A stretch of 64,000 nt of DNA from Companilactobacillus bobalius (GTDB lineage Bacteria; Bacillota; Bacilli; Lactobacillales; Lactobacillaceae), in the NCBI RefSeq assembly GCF_009764355.1, contig NZ_LNUA01000060.1, positions 62,001-126,000 of the forward strand. Direction: 5' to 3'. Below the pieces are notes generated by a model. It was not told where the DNA came from, ran no database searches, and saw only the letters and a list, made by a program, of their open reading frames with translations. Each line of letters begins with the position of its first letter. The first letter of the stretch is position 1. Below, in pieces: positions 46,413 to 54,883 of the stretch. The position numbers were made by a program, and so were the translations under genes.

Positions 46413-47327
46413 ATGTATCAGAAGAAAATCACTTATTATTCAAAACATTACGAAAAATTAACCCTAAGACAACTTCTTAAAAAGTGGTTAATTCCTAAAA
46501 AATGGCAACATTTATTCCGCATACAACATGATGTTTTAATTAACGATATCTACCAGTCTTTCAATACCATCGTCAATGACAACGATGTAATTACTTTGAA
46601 CTTTAACTTCGAGCCTAGAACCGAACAACACTATTTACCTGGTCATGATCCAGTCGATGTTGCTTATGAAGATGATGATATTATTGTCGTTAATAAGCAA
46701 GCTGGTAAAAAAACACACCCTAATCTCAAAACTGAAGATGATTCCCTAATGAATGATGTAGAAAATTACTTGCAAAATGCTCATCCCTACATGGTTCATC
46801 GTATCGATATGGAAACCTCTGGTTTAGTTTTAATTGCTAAAACGCCCTATTTAGTACCAATCTTCAACCGTCAGTTAAGCAGCAAGACGTTACATCGTCA
46901 GTACCTAGCTGTCGTTAAATTAAATCTTCCAATCCCTAATTCCGGTACAATAGATTTGCCTATTGGACAAGATCCCAATGATGTTCGCAAACGTATGATA
47001 ACTGATGATGGATTAAGGGCTATCACCGAATATGAAGTAATCGAAAAAAATAATAATTTTGCCCTACTCAAGCTCAATTTGCAAACCGGCCGGACTCATC
47101 AATTACGGGTTCACTTATCACATATGGGTTGGCCTATTGTCAACGATCCCCTCTACAACTCAGATTCTAAAAATGGTAAACTATTATTGTTTGCTGATAA
47201 ATTAACTTTTGAGGAACCTTTCACAGGCAATTCAAAAATAATTGAGGCAAAATTATCGAAAGATATGTATAATTTAATATGTGCTTATTTTAAGCAACCA
47301 AAAAGCTCATCTAATCCCGACAATTAG
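46413..47327 (+). CDS. RluA-family pseudouridine synthase
   Basis: 304-aa pseudouridine synthase for rRNA or tRNA. N-terminal S4-like portion (about 15-65), catalytic HRIDMETSGLVL (Asp nucleophile at ~116), and LQTGRTHQLRVHLSHMGWPIVND. Which uridine it modifies (RluD, YlyB or YjbO-like) cannot be read off. ATG with SD AAGGAG. Divergent from the PBP gene. The terminator hairpin overlaps its last codons. Confidence 0.93.
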   Translation: MYQKKITYYSKHYEKLTLRQLLKKWLIPKKWQHLFRIQHDVLINDIYQSFNTIVNDNDVITLNFNFEPRTEQHYLPGHDPVDVAYEDDDIIVVNKQAGKKTHPNLKTEDDSLMNDVENYLQNAHPYMVHRIDMETSGLVLIAKTPYLVPIFNRQLSSKTLHRQYLAVVKLNLPIPNSGTIDLPIGQDPNDVRKRMITDDGLRAITEYEVIEKNNNFALLKLNLQTGRTHQLRVHLSHMGWPIVNDPLYNSDSKNGKLLLFADKLTFEEPFTGNSKIIEAKLSKDMYNLICAYFKQPKSSSNPDN

Positions 47328-47341
47328 ATGAGCTCTCTTTT
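47304..47341 (+). terminator. Terminator of the rluA-type gene
   Basis: AGCTCATCTAAT/ATTAGATGAGCT, 12-bp perfect stem, then CTCTTTTT. The right arm contains the TAG stop codon of the gene. Confidence 0.85.
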
Positions 47342-47342
47342 T

Positions 47343-47384
47343 GTCCAAAAAAGTTTAGGAGTGAAATAACTTTTTTGGTTGGAC
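47343..47384 (-). terminator. Terminator of the prenyltransferase gene
   Basis: AAAAAAGTT...AACTTTTTT inverted repeat (within GTCC...GGAC) ending in a T-run on the minus strand, right after the prenyltransferase stop codon. Confidence 0.65.
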
Positions 47385-47388
47385 TGTA

Positions 47389-48309
47389 CTAAAGGATGGA
47401 CATAATCATTTTTATAATCGCCCCGACAGCAATTAATAAAATATATCCCACCACCAGCTTAGTAACAGCTTTAATTACTAAAGGATATGTCTTTGTCTTT
47501 ATCTGTTCTTTTAGATAAGGACGTAGATCATCCCATATATTTGGATAAAGCAGTACGAGTAACAGTGTAATGTAAGGTACTACTTTGAGAATTGCCAAAA
47601 TGGGAATTAGCAGGAAGGCTAAGGCCCAACTAGCTTTGAACAAACTCATAGCATTAGTTCTACCAATCTTGTAGACCAATGTGTGACGACCATTTTTTAT
47701 ATCTGCTTCTAGATCAGAAGTTCCATTGCTGAGCTCTGCACAGAAAAAGGCAAAGGTATTTGGCAAACTTACCAAAATAACAGAAATGGCTGTACTAGAA
47801 TCAAATTTACCAGTTTCGGCTAACCCTAAGTAAGAGTACGTCACCGGAATCAGTTGGGTAATGGCAATAGCTACCACTGCTTCTCCAAACATTGTGGAGT
47901 TAAGTGGCTTGGGACCCGCTGAATACAATAGTCCAATTCCGATACCGACAATACCGAGAACTAAAGTTATCCAACCCGTCTTATAAATTAAGAATGCCCC
48001 AATCAATAATGGAAAAATGGCCAAACCGTACATCCATTTTTTAACTATTGCCAATGATTCACGATTAATTCCAATCGTACTAATTTTGCTACGATACTCT
48101 TCACTAGTTGAATTACGATAATCCATATAATTATTATGAAAATTAATAAATAAATGAATAAAGAAAACAGCTATGAAACCTAAAATACCGTATACGAAAT
48201 TGTAAGTTCCATAATTTAGATAGGCAAAGACTATTGCTAATATCAACCACGCTATATCTAGTGTGGTCGTTTTTATCTCTGATAGTTCGCTAAAGAGTTT
48301 TCTATCCAA
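47389..48309 (-). CDS. menA: UbiA-family prenyltransferase (MenA-like)
   Basis: Polytopic membrane enzyme of 306 aa, ~8-9 TM segments. First Asp-rich motif is NFHNNYMDYRN (canonical form N/DxxxD), second is SNGTSDLEADIKNGRHT. This matches 1,4-dihydroxy-2-naphthoate polyprenyltransferase. No other menaquinone gene is in the window, so quinone synthesis from exogenous DHNA or another acceptor is possible. It is 12 bp after argS, perhaps co-transcribed. Substrate is inferred. Confidence 0.85.
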   Translation of the reverse strand: MDRKLFSELSEIKTTTLDIAWLILAIVFAYLNYGTYNFVYGILGFIAVFFIHLFINFHNNYMDYRNSTSEEYRSKISTIGINRESLAIVKKWMYGLAIFPLLIGAFLIYKTGWITLVLGIVGIGIGLLYSAGPKPLNSTMFGEAVVAIAITQLIPVTYSYLGLAETGKFDSSTAISVILVSLPNTFAFFCAELSNGTSDLEADIKNGRHTLVYKIGRTNAMSLFKASWALAFLLIPILAILKVVPYITLLLVLLYPNIWDDLRPYLKEQIKTKTYPLVIKAVTKLVVGYILLIAVGAIIKMIMSIL

Positions 48310-48321
48310 AATTAATTCACC

Positions 48322-50013
48322 CTACATTTCTTCCGGAGCCTTAACACCAAGAAGTGCTAATGACATTTGTAATACTGTTGAAACTGATTTGACTAAAGCA
48401 AGTCTTGCTTTCAATCCTTCATCGTCAGCCAAAATTCTGCTGTGTGCATAGTATTGGTTGAAACTCTTAGCAAGCTTCAAAACATATTTAGCAATAACTG
48501 AAGGTTCGTATTCCTTAGCAGCACGTTTTACTACTTCTGGGAAATCTTGAAGCATCTTGATAGTATCCCAAGCTTGATCATCAGCAATAGCTAAATCTTT
48601 TGCATCAGAGTAATCAACATTAGCTTTTCTCAAAATACTTAAAGCACGAGCATTTGTGTATTGAACATAAGGACCAGTTTCACCTTCAAAACGAACAACT
48701 TCTTCCAAATTGAAGTCAAAACTATCACGACGATCATTCTTCAAATCATGGAAAACAACCGCACCAACACCAACAGCTTCAGCTACGGCATCTTTATCTT
48801 TCAAATCTGGATTCTTTTCTTCAATTTGTTTCTTGGCAAGATCAACCGCATCATTTAGAACATTATCTAGCAAGATAACATTACCTTTACGAGTTGAAAG
48901 TTTCTTACCACCAGTTGTAATCAAGCCAAATGGAATATAAACAATATCGTCGGCCCAGTCATAACCCATTTTCTTAAGTACAATCTTAAGTTTTGTAAAA
49001 TGCTCTGCTTGTTCACTACCAACAACATAAAGTGATTTAACAAAATCAAAAGTATCCTTACGATACTTAGCAGCAGCCAAGTCACGAGTAATGTAAAGTG
49101 TGGCACCATCAGTCTTCTTGATCAAAGCTGGTGATAAATCATATTGTGACAAGTCAACAATTTCGGCACCGCGACTCTCTTCAAGCAAACCTTTTTCTTC
49201 AAGAGTATCAACAATAGCATCCATCTTATCGTTGTAGAAAGATTCACCAGTAAAGTGATCAAACTGAACATCTAGACGATTGTAGATTGTTTGGAATTCT
49301 TTCAATGATAATTCTTTGAACCATGACCAAAGAGCAAGAGCTTCTTTGTCACCGTCTTCCATCTTCTTGAACCAAGCACGAGCTTCATCATCAAGTTCAG
49401 GTTTTTCTTCAGCTTCTTTATGGAAGCGAACGTAATACTTCAATAGATTATTGATAGGATCAGCTTCAACTTCTTCAACTGAACCCCACATCTTATAACC
49501 AACGATCAACTTACCAAATTGTGTTCCCCAGTCACCCAAGTGATTGATCTTAACAGGGTTATAGTTCAATTTAGCAATAATTTTAGCAATTGAATTACCA
49601 ATTACAGTTGAACGTAAATGACCCATTGACATAGGTTTAGCAATGTTAGGTGATGACATATCGATTGGTACGTTACGTCCCTTACCTTCATCAGCGTTAC
49701 CATAATTTTCTTTATCATTTAAAATTTCATTTAAGACAGAATTTGAGAAAGCTTTCTTATCTAAGAAGAAGTTAATATAGGCTCCAGTATTAACAACCTT
49801 CTCAAAACCAGTTGTTTCAATCTTGCCCACTAAATCCTCAGCAATCATATTTGGTGCTTTATGTAAGGACTTAGCCAAAATAAATGTTGGAAAAGCATAG
49901 TCACCAAGATCTGATGTTTTAGGCTTCTCAATTAATTTTGTAACTTGTTCCTCTGTAATTTCGTCAGGTAAAACTTTGACTAAAGCGTCAACTACTTGTT
50001 TTTTAAAATCCAT
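48322..50013 (-). CDS. argS: Arginyl-tRNA synthetase
   Basis: Class I synthetase, 563 aa. N-terminal Add-1 domain (1-~85), HIGH-type SMGHLRSTVIGN, HLGDWGTQFGKL, and the KMSK-region variant KLSTRKGNV. C-terminal DALR anticodon domain (~445-563) ends in LLGVKAPEEM. Preceded by a T-box leader. Standard length and secure. Confidence 0.97.
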   Translation of the reverse strand: MDFKKQVVDALVKVLPDEITEEQVTKLIEKPKTSDLGDYAFPTFILAKSLHKAPNMIAEDLVGKIETTGFEKVVNTGAYINFFLDKKAFSNSVLNEILNDKENYGNADEGKGRNVPIDMSSPNIAKPMSMGHLRSTVIGNSIAKIIAKLNYNPVKINHLGDWGTQFGKLIVGYKMWGSVEEVEADPINNLLKYYVRFHKEAEEKPELDDEARAWFKKMEDGDKEALALWSWFKELSLKEFQTIYNRLDVQFDHFTGESFYNDKMDAIVDTLEEKGLLEESRGAEIVDLSQYDLSPALIKKTDGATLYITRDLAAAKYRKDTFDFVKSLYVVGSEQAEHFTKLKIVLKKMGYDWADDIVYIPFGLITTGGKKLSTRKGNVILLDNVLNDAVDLAKKQIEEKNPDLKDKDAVAEAVGVGAVVFHDLKNDRRDSFDFNLEEVVRFEGETGPYVQYTNARALSILRKANVDYSDAKDLAIADDQAWDTIKMLQDFPEVVKRAAKEYEPSVIAKYVLKLAKSFNQYYAHSRILADDEGLKARLALVKSVSTVLQMSLALLGVKAPEEM

Positions 50014-50036
50014 ATTTTCCTCCTATTAGATAAAAA

Positions 50037-50245
50037 AAACGCCTCTTCCAATAATATATCCTTATTGAAAGAGACGAGATTTCCCGCGGTACCACTCTAA
50101 TTGATTAATATCCACTCATTAATTAACATATTCAATTTACATTTTTATTAAGAAAGGATGCGACTTAGTCATTGAAATAGTCAACTTACACCAAAATTTG
50201 ACCTCGCTTGAAAACAATTAACTAATTAGTCCCTCTTTTGCAAAA
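50037..50245 (-). promoter_or_regulatory. T-box riboswitch leader of argS
   Basis: On the minus strand the T-box AGTGGTACCGCGGG (plus 50083-50096) precedes a terminator hairpin (plus 50037-50077: CGTCTCTTT... and AAGAGGCG) with eight T's. A stem I region with AGAGGGACTAATTAG begins at about 50245. The arginine specifier (possibly CGC) could not be fixed by eye. tRNA-Arg starvation would promote antitermination. Confidence 0.9.
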
Positions 50246-50310
50246 ACATGATAGCACATAAAATTACCAATAACAATAATTATTATGAATAATATCACAT
50301 CATTTGATAC

Positions 50311-50338
50311 AAAAAAACGTTGATCTGAAACGACCAAC
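50311..50338 (-). terminator. Terminator of tRNA-Gly
   Basis: GTTGGTC/GATCAAC stem (one G-U) followed by GTTTTTTT on the minus strand, ~20 bp past the tRNA 3' end. Transcription of the tRNA ends before argS T-box. Confidence 0.8.
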
Positions 50339-50356
50339 ACTTCAAAACTTGTATAA

Positions 50357-50427
50357 AGCGAACTACGAGAATCGAACTCGCGACACTAGCTTGGGAAGCT
50401 GGTATTTTACCATTAAACTAAGTTCGC
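50357..50427 (-). tRNA. tRNA-Gly (anticodon CCC)
   Basis: 71-nt cloverleaf read on the minus strand: acceptor GCGAACT/AGTTCGC, D-stem GTTT/AAAT, anticodon loop TTCCCAA (anticodon CCC, plus 50393-50395), 4-nt variable loop, T-arm GCGAG-TTCGATT-CTCGT, discriminator T. The 3' CCA is not encoded. The anticodon stem CCAGC/GCTAG has a C28-A42 mismatch. It reads GGG and is flanked by its own terminator. Confidence 0.95.
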
Positions 50428-50594
50428 ATGTCACAACTAGTTAATTATACAACATAATATTCCAAAAAGATAAGTTTTATTTAAAATTATCTTGAAAGTT
50501 TACAATATAAATTGCTTTTTACATTTCGTTACCATAGAATCAACAGTGATAGTAGATTTATATCAACATATTGTGCATCAAGGAGAAGATTATA

Positions 50595-51074
50595 ATGAAA
50601 AAAACATTGGTTACTTTATTAGCCGCTGTTTCATTAATGGGTGGATTTGCCACAGTGGCTACTGGTTGTTCAAATACCAAAAGTACTCAACAAGTAGATC
50701 AACACTCTGCAAAGAAGATTACAAAAGATGAAATCAAGGGTCATGATTACGTCGGAGTAAGTAGTGACAACAAGGATGAATACATCACCTTCTTTACTGG
50801 CAAAGACAAAAAGAAAGTTCAATTTGTTCGTGTAAATAAAGATGGTTCACAAAAAGTAATCACTGACTTTAAAAAAGCCAAGATTGTTATGAACAAAAAG
50901 AATCCTAAGAAATTCAAAATTGATGGTTTCAGAATTATGATGGAACCCGATTTTGATTGGACTTTCGTTAAAGTTGGTAAAACAACAATCAAAACTTCTA
51001 CTAACAAAAAATGGAAATTATATAACGGAACTCACAAACAAGCTGTGAAAGCCGTACAAAAGAACGCTAAATAG
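50595..51074 (+). CDS. Small lipoprotein of unknown function
   Basis: 159-aa secreted lipoprotein: signal peptide MKKTLVTLLAAVSLMGGFA with lipobox ATGC (Cys25). It is followed by a Lys-rich, beta-strand-rich domain (pI clearly basic; motifs GHDYVGVSSDNKDEYITFF, WTFVKVGKTTIKT). No known family recognised. ATG 50595 has SD AAGGAGAAG; an upstream in-frame start at 50571 lacks support. Monocistronic, closed by a terminator. Confidence 0.82.
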   Translation: MKKTLVTLLAAVSLMGGFATVATGCSNTKSTQQVDQHSAKKITKDEIKGHDYVGVSSDNKDEYITFFTGKDKKKVQFVRVNKDGSQKVITDFKKAKIVMNKKNPKKFKIDGFRIMMEPDFDWTFVKVGKTTIKTSTNKKWKLYNGTHKQAVKAVQKNAK

Positions 51075-51082
51075 ATATATTC

Positions 51083-51129
51083 AAAAAAGCTGATGGAAAA
51101 TCCGAAAGGATTCTCTGTCAGCTTTTTTT
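51083..51129 (+). terminator. Terminator of the small lipoprotein gene
   Basis: AAAAAGCTGA ... AATCC-GAAA-GGATT ... TCAGCTTTTTTT: 10-bp outer and 5-bp inner stems with a GAAA loop and T-run. Confidence 0.88.
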
Positions 51130-51159
51130 CACTATACAATTTGTAAATTATGCTTTAAA

Positions 51160-51201
51160 AACAAAAGAAATGATCCGCGGTTTCAAACTGTGGATCATTT
51201 C
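51160..51201 (-). terminator. Terminator of the 40-aa ORF gene
   Basis: GAAATGATCC...GGATCATTTC inverted repeat with G-U pairs (51167-51201), T-rich on the minus strand, 33 bp past the 40-aa ORF. Confidence 0.75.
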
Positions 51202-51233
51202 TTGATTAATAACTAAATTTTATTACGTTAAAA

Positions 51234-51356
51234 TTATGCAGTCTTTAATTTGCTAACTGCCTCTTCAATTGTTTTACCGTTTGCAAAAACTTTTGTATTT
51301 GTATCTACAACGGTAAACATTTGAGATTTAGTATTCAAGCTTACTTGATATTTCAT
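51234..51356 (-). CDS. 40-aa small protein, beta-beta-alpha, HicB-like
   Basis: Short ORF: MKYQVSLNTK..., then FTVVDTN, FANGKTIEEAVSKLKTA. The SD TAGGAGGTAGACAA before ATG 51356 is excellent, and a terminator follows, so I regard it as a real gene. The FxxGKTIEEAVxxL end resembles the small degraded-RNase-H fold of HicB antitoxins (GDTLEEALxN), but it is far shorter, and no HicA toxin gene is adjacent. Could be a free-standing antitoxin-like fold or an unrelated conserved small protein. Confidence 0.65.
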   Translation of the reverse strand: MKYQVSLNTKSQMFTVVDTNTKVFANGKTIEEAVSKLKTA

Positions 51357-51497
51357 TTGTCTACCTCCTAAATAATTTGTTGTTAACTCAACGGATGAAA
51401 TAAGTATATTACTAATTTTATAAAAAGCAAGCCCTTACATTTATTATTTTTCGTTCAAAAATTTCCCTTATCGGTAGAATTTTTCCTAGAATCTCGA

Positions 51498-51503
51498 TAT
51501 AAT
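51498..51503 (+). promoter_or_regulatory. -10 box of the 51-aa membrane protein gene
   Basis: Perfect TATAAT 30 bp upstream of the 51-aa ORF start. The -35 is not clear. Confidence 0.45.
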
Positions 51504-51532
51504 TGAGTCAATAAATAAGGAGAAGATGCAAA

Positions 51533-51688
51533 ATGAAGAACATGTCCAAAAAAGAATATCCGTCGTGGTACCCTCGTAAACGAGGGCATAACACAGTAGA
51601 GTTTAATAAACCTGATAAATGGTATGAATGGTCGGCCATTCTTGATATTATCTTTTTTGCGATTTTTTTACTTATAATAAATCACTAA
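51533..51688 (+). CDS. 51-aa single-pass membrane protein
   Basis: ORF with SD AAGGAGAAG about 8-10 nt before ATG 51533: basic/aromatic N-terminal half (MKNMSKKEYPSWYPRKRGHN, KPDKWYEWSA) and one TM helix (about 36-50, FFAIFLLII). Encoded alone, with TATAAT upstream and a tight terminator downstream. The Trp/Tyr-rich juxtamembrane part is suggestive of a membrane-interface binder. Not recognised as a known family; toxin, regulator of a membrane enzyme and small stress protein are all possible. Confidence 0.72.
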   Translation: MKNMSKKEYPSWYPRKRGHNTVEFNKPDKWYEWSAILDIIFFAIFLLIINH

Positions 51689-51705
51689 CATACAAATATA
51701 TTTGA

Positions 51706-51729
51706 CACTCAGAAATGAGTGCCTTTTTT
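51706..51729 (+). terminator. Terminator of the 51-aa ORF gene
   Basis: CACTCA-GAAA-TGAGTG, perfect 6-bp stem with a GNRA loop and a following CCTTTTTTTA. The remaining space to 51841 is AT-rich with no further element seen. Confidence 0.75.
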
Positions 51730-51841
51730 ATTTATATCATTAGTTCTAGTTCTAATTTTCTAAAAATTGAATACAATTTGTCTTTAATGGAAATTAATCT
51801 TTTCATGTAAAGTTTTAGAACACAACATAATTTTTTTGTTC

Positions 51842-51890
51842 AAAAAAGCCCAAGATAGTAATCATCTTTGATGACCACAACCTTGGGTTA
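51842..51890 (-). terminator. Terminator of the exopolysaccharide operon
   Basis: AACCCAAGG...TCTTGGGC outer stem, GGTCATC/GATGATTAC-type inner stem, then CTTTTTT on the minus strand, 19 bp past the last gene. Confidence 0.82.
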
Positions 51891-51909
51891 TTTTGGTATC
51901 TTATTCTCT

Positions 51910-52773
51910 TTATACGTCATATTGTGTTTCATGAATACCAGCATTCATCAAATCATAAGGCGTCTTCATAGTTGACGAATCCCATGAGGCAATCCCCACA
52001 ATCATAGAAATAGCCATTGTTGAAAGTGAATCATTAGCCTTAACGTTTTTTTCAAAGCCTTCTTTAATTCGACTAGTAGCAATTCCGGCTCCTTTATCAT
52101 CTGTATATAATAAAATTGCCCAAGTCGGATCATCACTGTTCAATAGATACGTAATATCGTTGGTACGCGTTTTTTCCTTAATAGAGTCAGTAGTTAATTT
52201 AAGCAATAATTTTGTTTGATTAGGGCTCATCATCCTTCTTAAATCATTAAAATAACGAATTTTAATAATAGCCGTTGTAACTGGAATATCAAAACGACGA
52301 TTAGTTTCCGCAAATACCGCTATATCTTCAATATACGCTACTGTTGTTCTCAAATTCGTCTGCTCATCAAATGCTCCACGTTCAATTAAAGCCGTTCTCA
52401 GCTCTCCATTAGACTTTTGAAGGGCTACTTGGTTTTTAGTCATTGAATAAAGTGCCAATGATAAAAATATCGGTATAACCATCCAAAAACTCAACTGCCA
52501 AGGAATCCGTGCGGTTTCACTGACATATTGATAAACCATAATGATGGCCTGAATCGCAATGAAAACAATATTAGAAATCAAGCTAGGCAAAATGCCAAAG
52601 AAGTAAGTGATCATCAATAACATAACTGTACAGAATAAATAAATTACATTTAACAATATATTACCGGTCAGTGCCATAAGAATCGCCGTGGCACTAAATA
52701 AAGAAAGAAAAATTAATAAACCGACATCTTGTAGAAGTGAACTTTTTTCATCATCATTATTGTTTTCCGCCAT
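51910..52773 (-). CDS. Membrane c-di-GMP receptor with degenerate GGDEF and intact I-site (PssE-like)
   Basis: 287-aa protein: acidic N-terminus, four hydrophobic segments (about 15-110), then a GGDEF-type domain (about 120-285). The active-site motif is degraded: NSDDP (212-216) stands where GGDEF belongs. The inhibitory-site motif RxxD is intact as R203-T-N-D206 at the normal 9-residue offset. It therefore cannot be a diguanylate cyclase but can bind c-di-GMP dimer at the I-site. This matches PssE of the Listeria Pss exopolysaccharide locus in design. It overlaps the BcsB-like gene by 17 bp and is last in the operon. Role inferred: it transmits c-di-GMP to the synthase, which has no PilZ domain. 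Confidence 0.85.
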   Translation of the reverse strand: MAENNNDDEKSSLLQDVGLLIFLSLFSATAILMALTGNILLNVIYLFCTVMLLMITYFFGILPSLISNIVFIAIQAIIMVYQYVSETARIPWQLSFWMVIPIFLSLALYSMTKNQVALQKSNGELRTALIERGAFDEQTNLRTTVAYIEDIAVFAETNRRFDIPVTTAIIKIRYFNDLRRMMSPNQTKLLLKLTTDSIKEKTRTNDITYLLNSDDPTWAILLYTDDKGAGIATSRIKEGFEKNVKANDSLSTMAISMIVGIASWDSSTMKTPYDLMNAGIHETQYDV

Positions 52774-54883
52774 GCTTACTTCCTCCGTTCAAATGACCTT
52801 GCTTTCTAGCAGTCAGAATAACCCCTACTCCAATTAGAATTATTACAATCAAAGCTAATCCCAAATATAGGATCAATTGAGAGTTTTTACTGAAAGTACG
52901 TTTATTTTCAAGAGACTTATCAATAGCTTTGTTCTTCTTAAAACGATATCCATAATGGGCATTATTCATATCAACAACTATCGCATCTCCAGTAAACTGT
53001 TGAATATTCTTTTGAAAGTTGATCTGTGTTGAAGCTAGATAAACATCTTTAGCATTGCTTCCTGTAACAACTAACATTCCACGTTTGTCATTATATGGTG
53101 AACGCATCAATTGAGCCGTTCCAATATTTTTCCCATAATCTTTTTCAATACTTAATTTTTCATTAGAAACAATTCGATTAAAGCTCTTCGAATACTTGAA
53201 ATAAAGATTAGGATTCAATTTTTTAATCATTGGATTATTTTGAGGTGTACCCAACACAATCACATTACTATTCTTCAAAATACTCTGACTTGGCATTGAT
53301 TCATAAAATTGAATTTTCCCTGTATTGCTCTTTGCAAAATTGCCAATCAAATTAAAAATATTAGTTAATGTCTTAAAATCATCCGTGTTCAAATTCTTAG
53401 GAGCTACCACCGCTATATCATCATAAGTTTCATTATTGATAAACAACGTCGGATAGTTGGTAAATAGCAGATCATTGCTTCGTTGTGACTTCACTAACAT
53501 TTTTGAATCTGGACTGACTTGTGCCCATGGCGTATTACTATTGTCAGAAGTATCTTGATCTTTCATTTCAAGGTCAAAAGCTGCTCTGACAGTAAAACTA
53601 CTTCCTAGTGACAATCCACGTGGTAATTTAACAGTCAGCGTATCGTTATTAGCATGAACGGCACTCAATTTCTTACTACCGATCACGGTATTGTTAACGT
53701 AAAGTGTTACTAATGATCGATTAAAATTCAAATTCTTACTGTAATTGAAATGTAGTGTTATTTGCGATCCATCGGCGTTTGACCGGTCATTAGGAAGCTG
53801 CACTAAATAGCTAGTCTCCTTATGACCAGCACCTTCTATTCGATCGGCTGACGTCGTCAGATAATGTGTGCCGTTGTCATGTAAGGATGAAGTATAAGTA
53901 TCCGTCGTTTCTTCAACATCCTCACTATCCTTATCAGTTTCTTTCATTAACTCTTCATTAGCAACGAAACGGGCTGCTTTTTCTAACAGCGTCCCCGATT
54001 TAGCCGTAACAATCAAATAATGTTTGCCATCAGTATAGTATGTTTTAATAAGAGCCCTATTTTTCAATTGATTAGGATCAATCTGTTTTTTCAATTCATC
54101 TGGCAAATGATTATATTTAGCAACCACTAGCATGTAGTCGTTCTTAGCCGCGTTCAACTCTGACGCTTTGACAACCGGAATCTGATCATTTTCAGTCGTA
54201 ATAATTCGAGATTCACCTGATAAAGCAATCATACTAGCAGTTAATTCTTTAGCTGTTGGATTATCGGCTGTAGCTATTTTAGACCTCTGATAAGCAATCG
54301 TATCTTGACCTGAAAAATGAGCATAGAAAGAACTTAATGTATTCTCTGCTTCTTTAAGTTGATACTCAAAATTTATATTTGAACCATTACCAATGGTTAA
54401 CCAGTTTGCTGGTGTCTGTTGCAATTGATAATTTTTATCTGGCATTTGATCCAAAATCTGGCCATTAATAGTCAAGCGATTACTGCCGCTGACTAGATCT
54501 AATGGCACAGTTATCTTTTCAGTTTGAAAGCCTGTTTTATCCTTAGGTCTAAAAGAATAGAATTTTACACCATTCAAAGAGACAGTAATATCAGATGCCT
54601 GACGATTAGCTAACTGTGAAATTTGATAATTGAAATTGAAAGTAACTTTTTTCAAATCCCAATAATCCATCTTCGTAAAGTACATATTAGCTTCAACTGA
54701 TTTACCAGAAAGCGTCGTTATACTATTTTGAAATTGCTGCGTGTAAGTCTGATTGTCCGCCGCCTGTACTGAAGTTGGTTGTAACAAAGTTATTGCGGCA
54801 ATAAAAATGGCAATCAAAGTCGCCAAGCTATTTATAACGTTTCGTTTTATACCATTTTGCTTGCTTATGAAAGACTTGTTCAC
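52757..54883 (-). CDS. BcsB-like exopolysaccharide synthase partner (PssD-like)
   Basis: 708-aa exported, membrane-anchored protein: signal peptide ending near VQAA (about 42), large beta-sandwich/carbohydrate-binding ectodomain (about 50-660) and a C-terminal TM helix (about 668-690). Repeated LVSGSNRLTINGQI- and SLVTLYVNNTVIGSKKL-type strands and VVLGTPQNNP are typical of BcsB. In cellulose synthases BcsB guides the chain out and anchors the GT. Start GTG 54883, with SD GGTGGGG inside the GT gene; overlap 56 bp. Co-occurrence with GT2, GH8 and GGDEF-like genes supports this assignment. Confidence 0.85.
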   Translation of the reverse strand: MNKSFISKQNGIKRNVINSLATLIAIFIAAITLLQPTSVQAADNQTYTQQFQNSITTLSGKSVEANMYFTKMDYWDLKKVTFNFNYQISQLANRQASDITVSLNGVKFYSFRPKDKTGFQTEKITVPLDLVSGSNRLTINGQILDQMPDKNYQLQQTPANWLTIGNGSNINFEYQLKEAENTLSSFYAHFSGQDTIAYQRSKIATADNPTAKELTASMIALSGESRIITTENDQIPVVKASELNAAKNDYMLVVAKYNHLPDELKKQIDPNQLKNRALIKTYYTDGKHYLIVTAKSGTLLEKAARFVANEELMKETDKDSEDVEETTDTYTSSLHDNGTHYLTTSADRIEGAGHKETSYLVQLPNDRSNADGSQITLHFNYSKNLNFNRSLVTLYVNNTVIGSKKLSAVHANNDTLTVKLPRGLSLGSSFTVRAAFDLEMKDQDTSDNSNTPWAQVSPDSKMLVKSQRSNDLLFTNYPTLFINNETYDDIAVVAPKNLNTDDFKTLTNIFNLIGNFAKSNTGKIQFYESMPSQSILKNSNVIVLGTPQNNPMIKKLNPNLYFKYSKSFNRIVSNEKLSIEKDYGKNIGTAQLMRSPYNDKRGMLVVTGSNAKDVYLASTQINFQKNIQQFTGDAIVVDMNNAHYGYRFKKNKAIDKSLENKRTFSKNSQLILYLGLALIVIILIGVGVILTARKQGHLNGGSKHGGKQ

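Noticed and set aside
51910..52773. Active diguanylate cyclase
   Set aside because: The GGDEF motif is NSDDP; the metal/GTP-binding Gly-Gly-Glu are missing, so cyclase activity is not credible.
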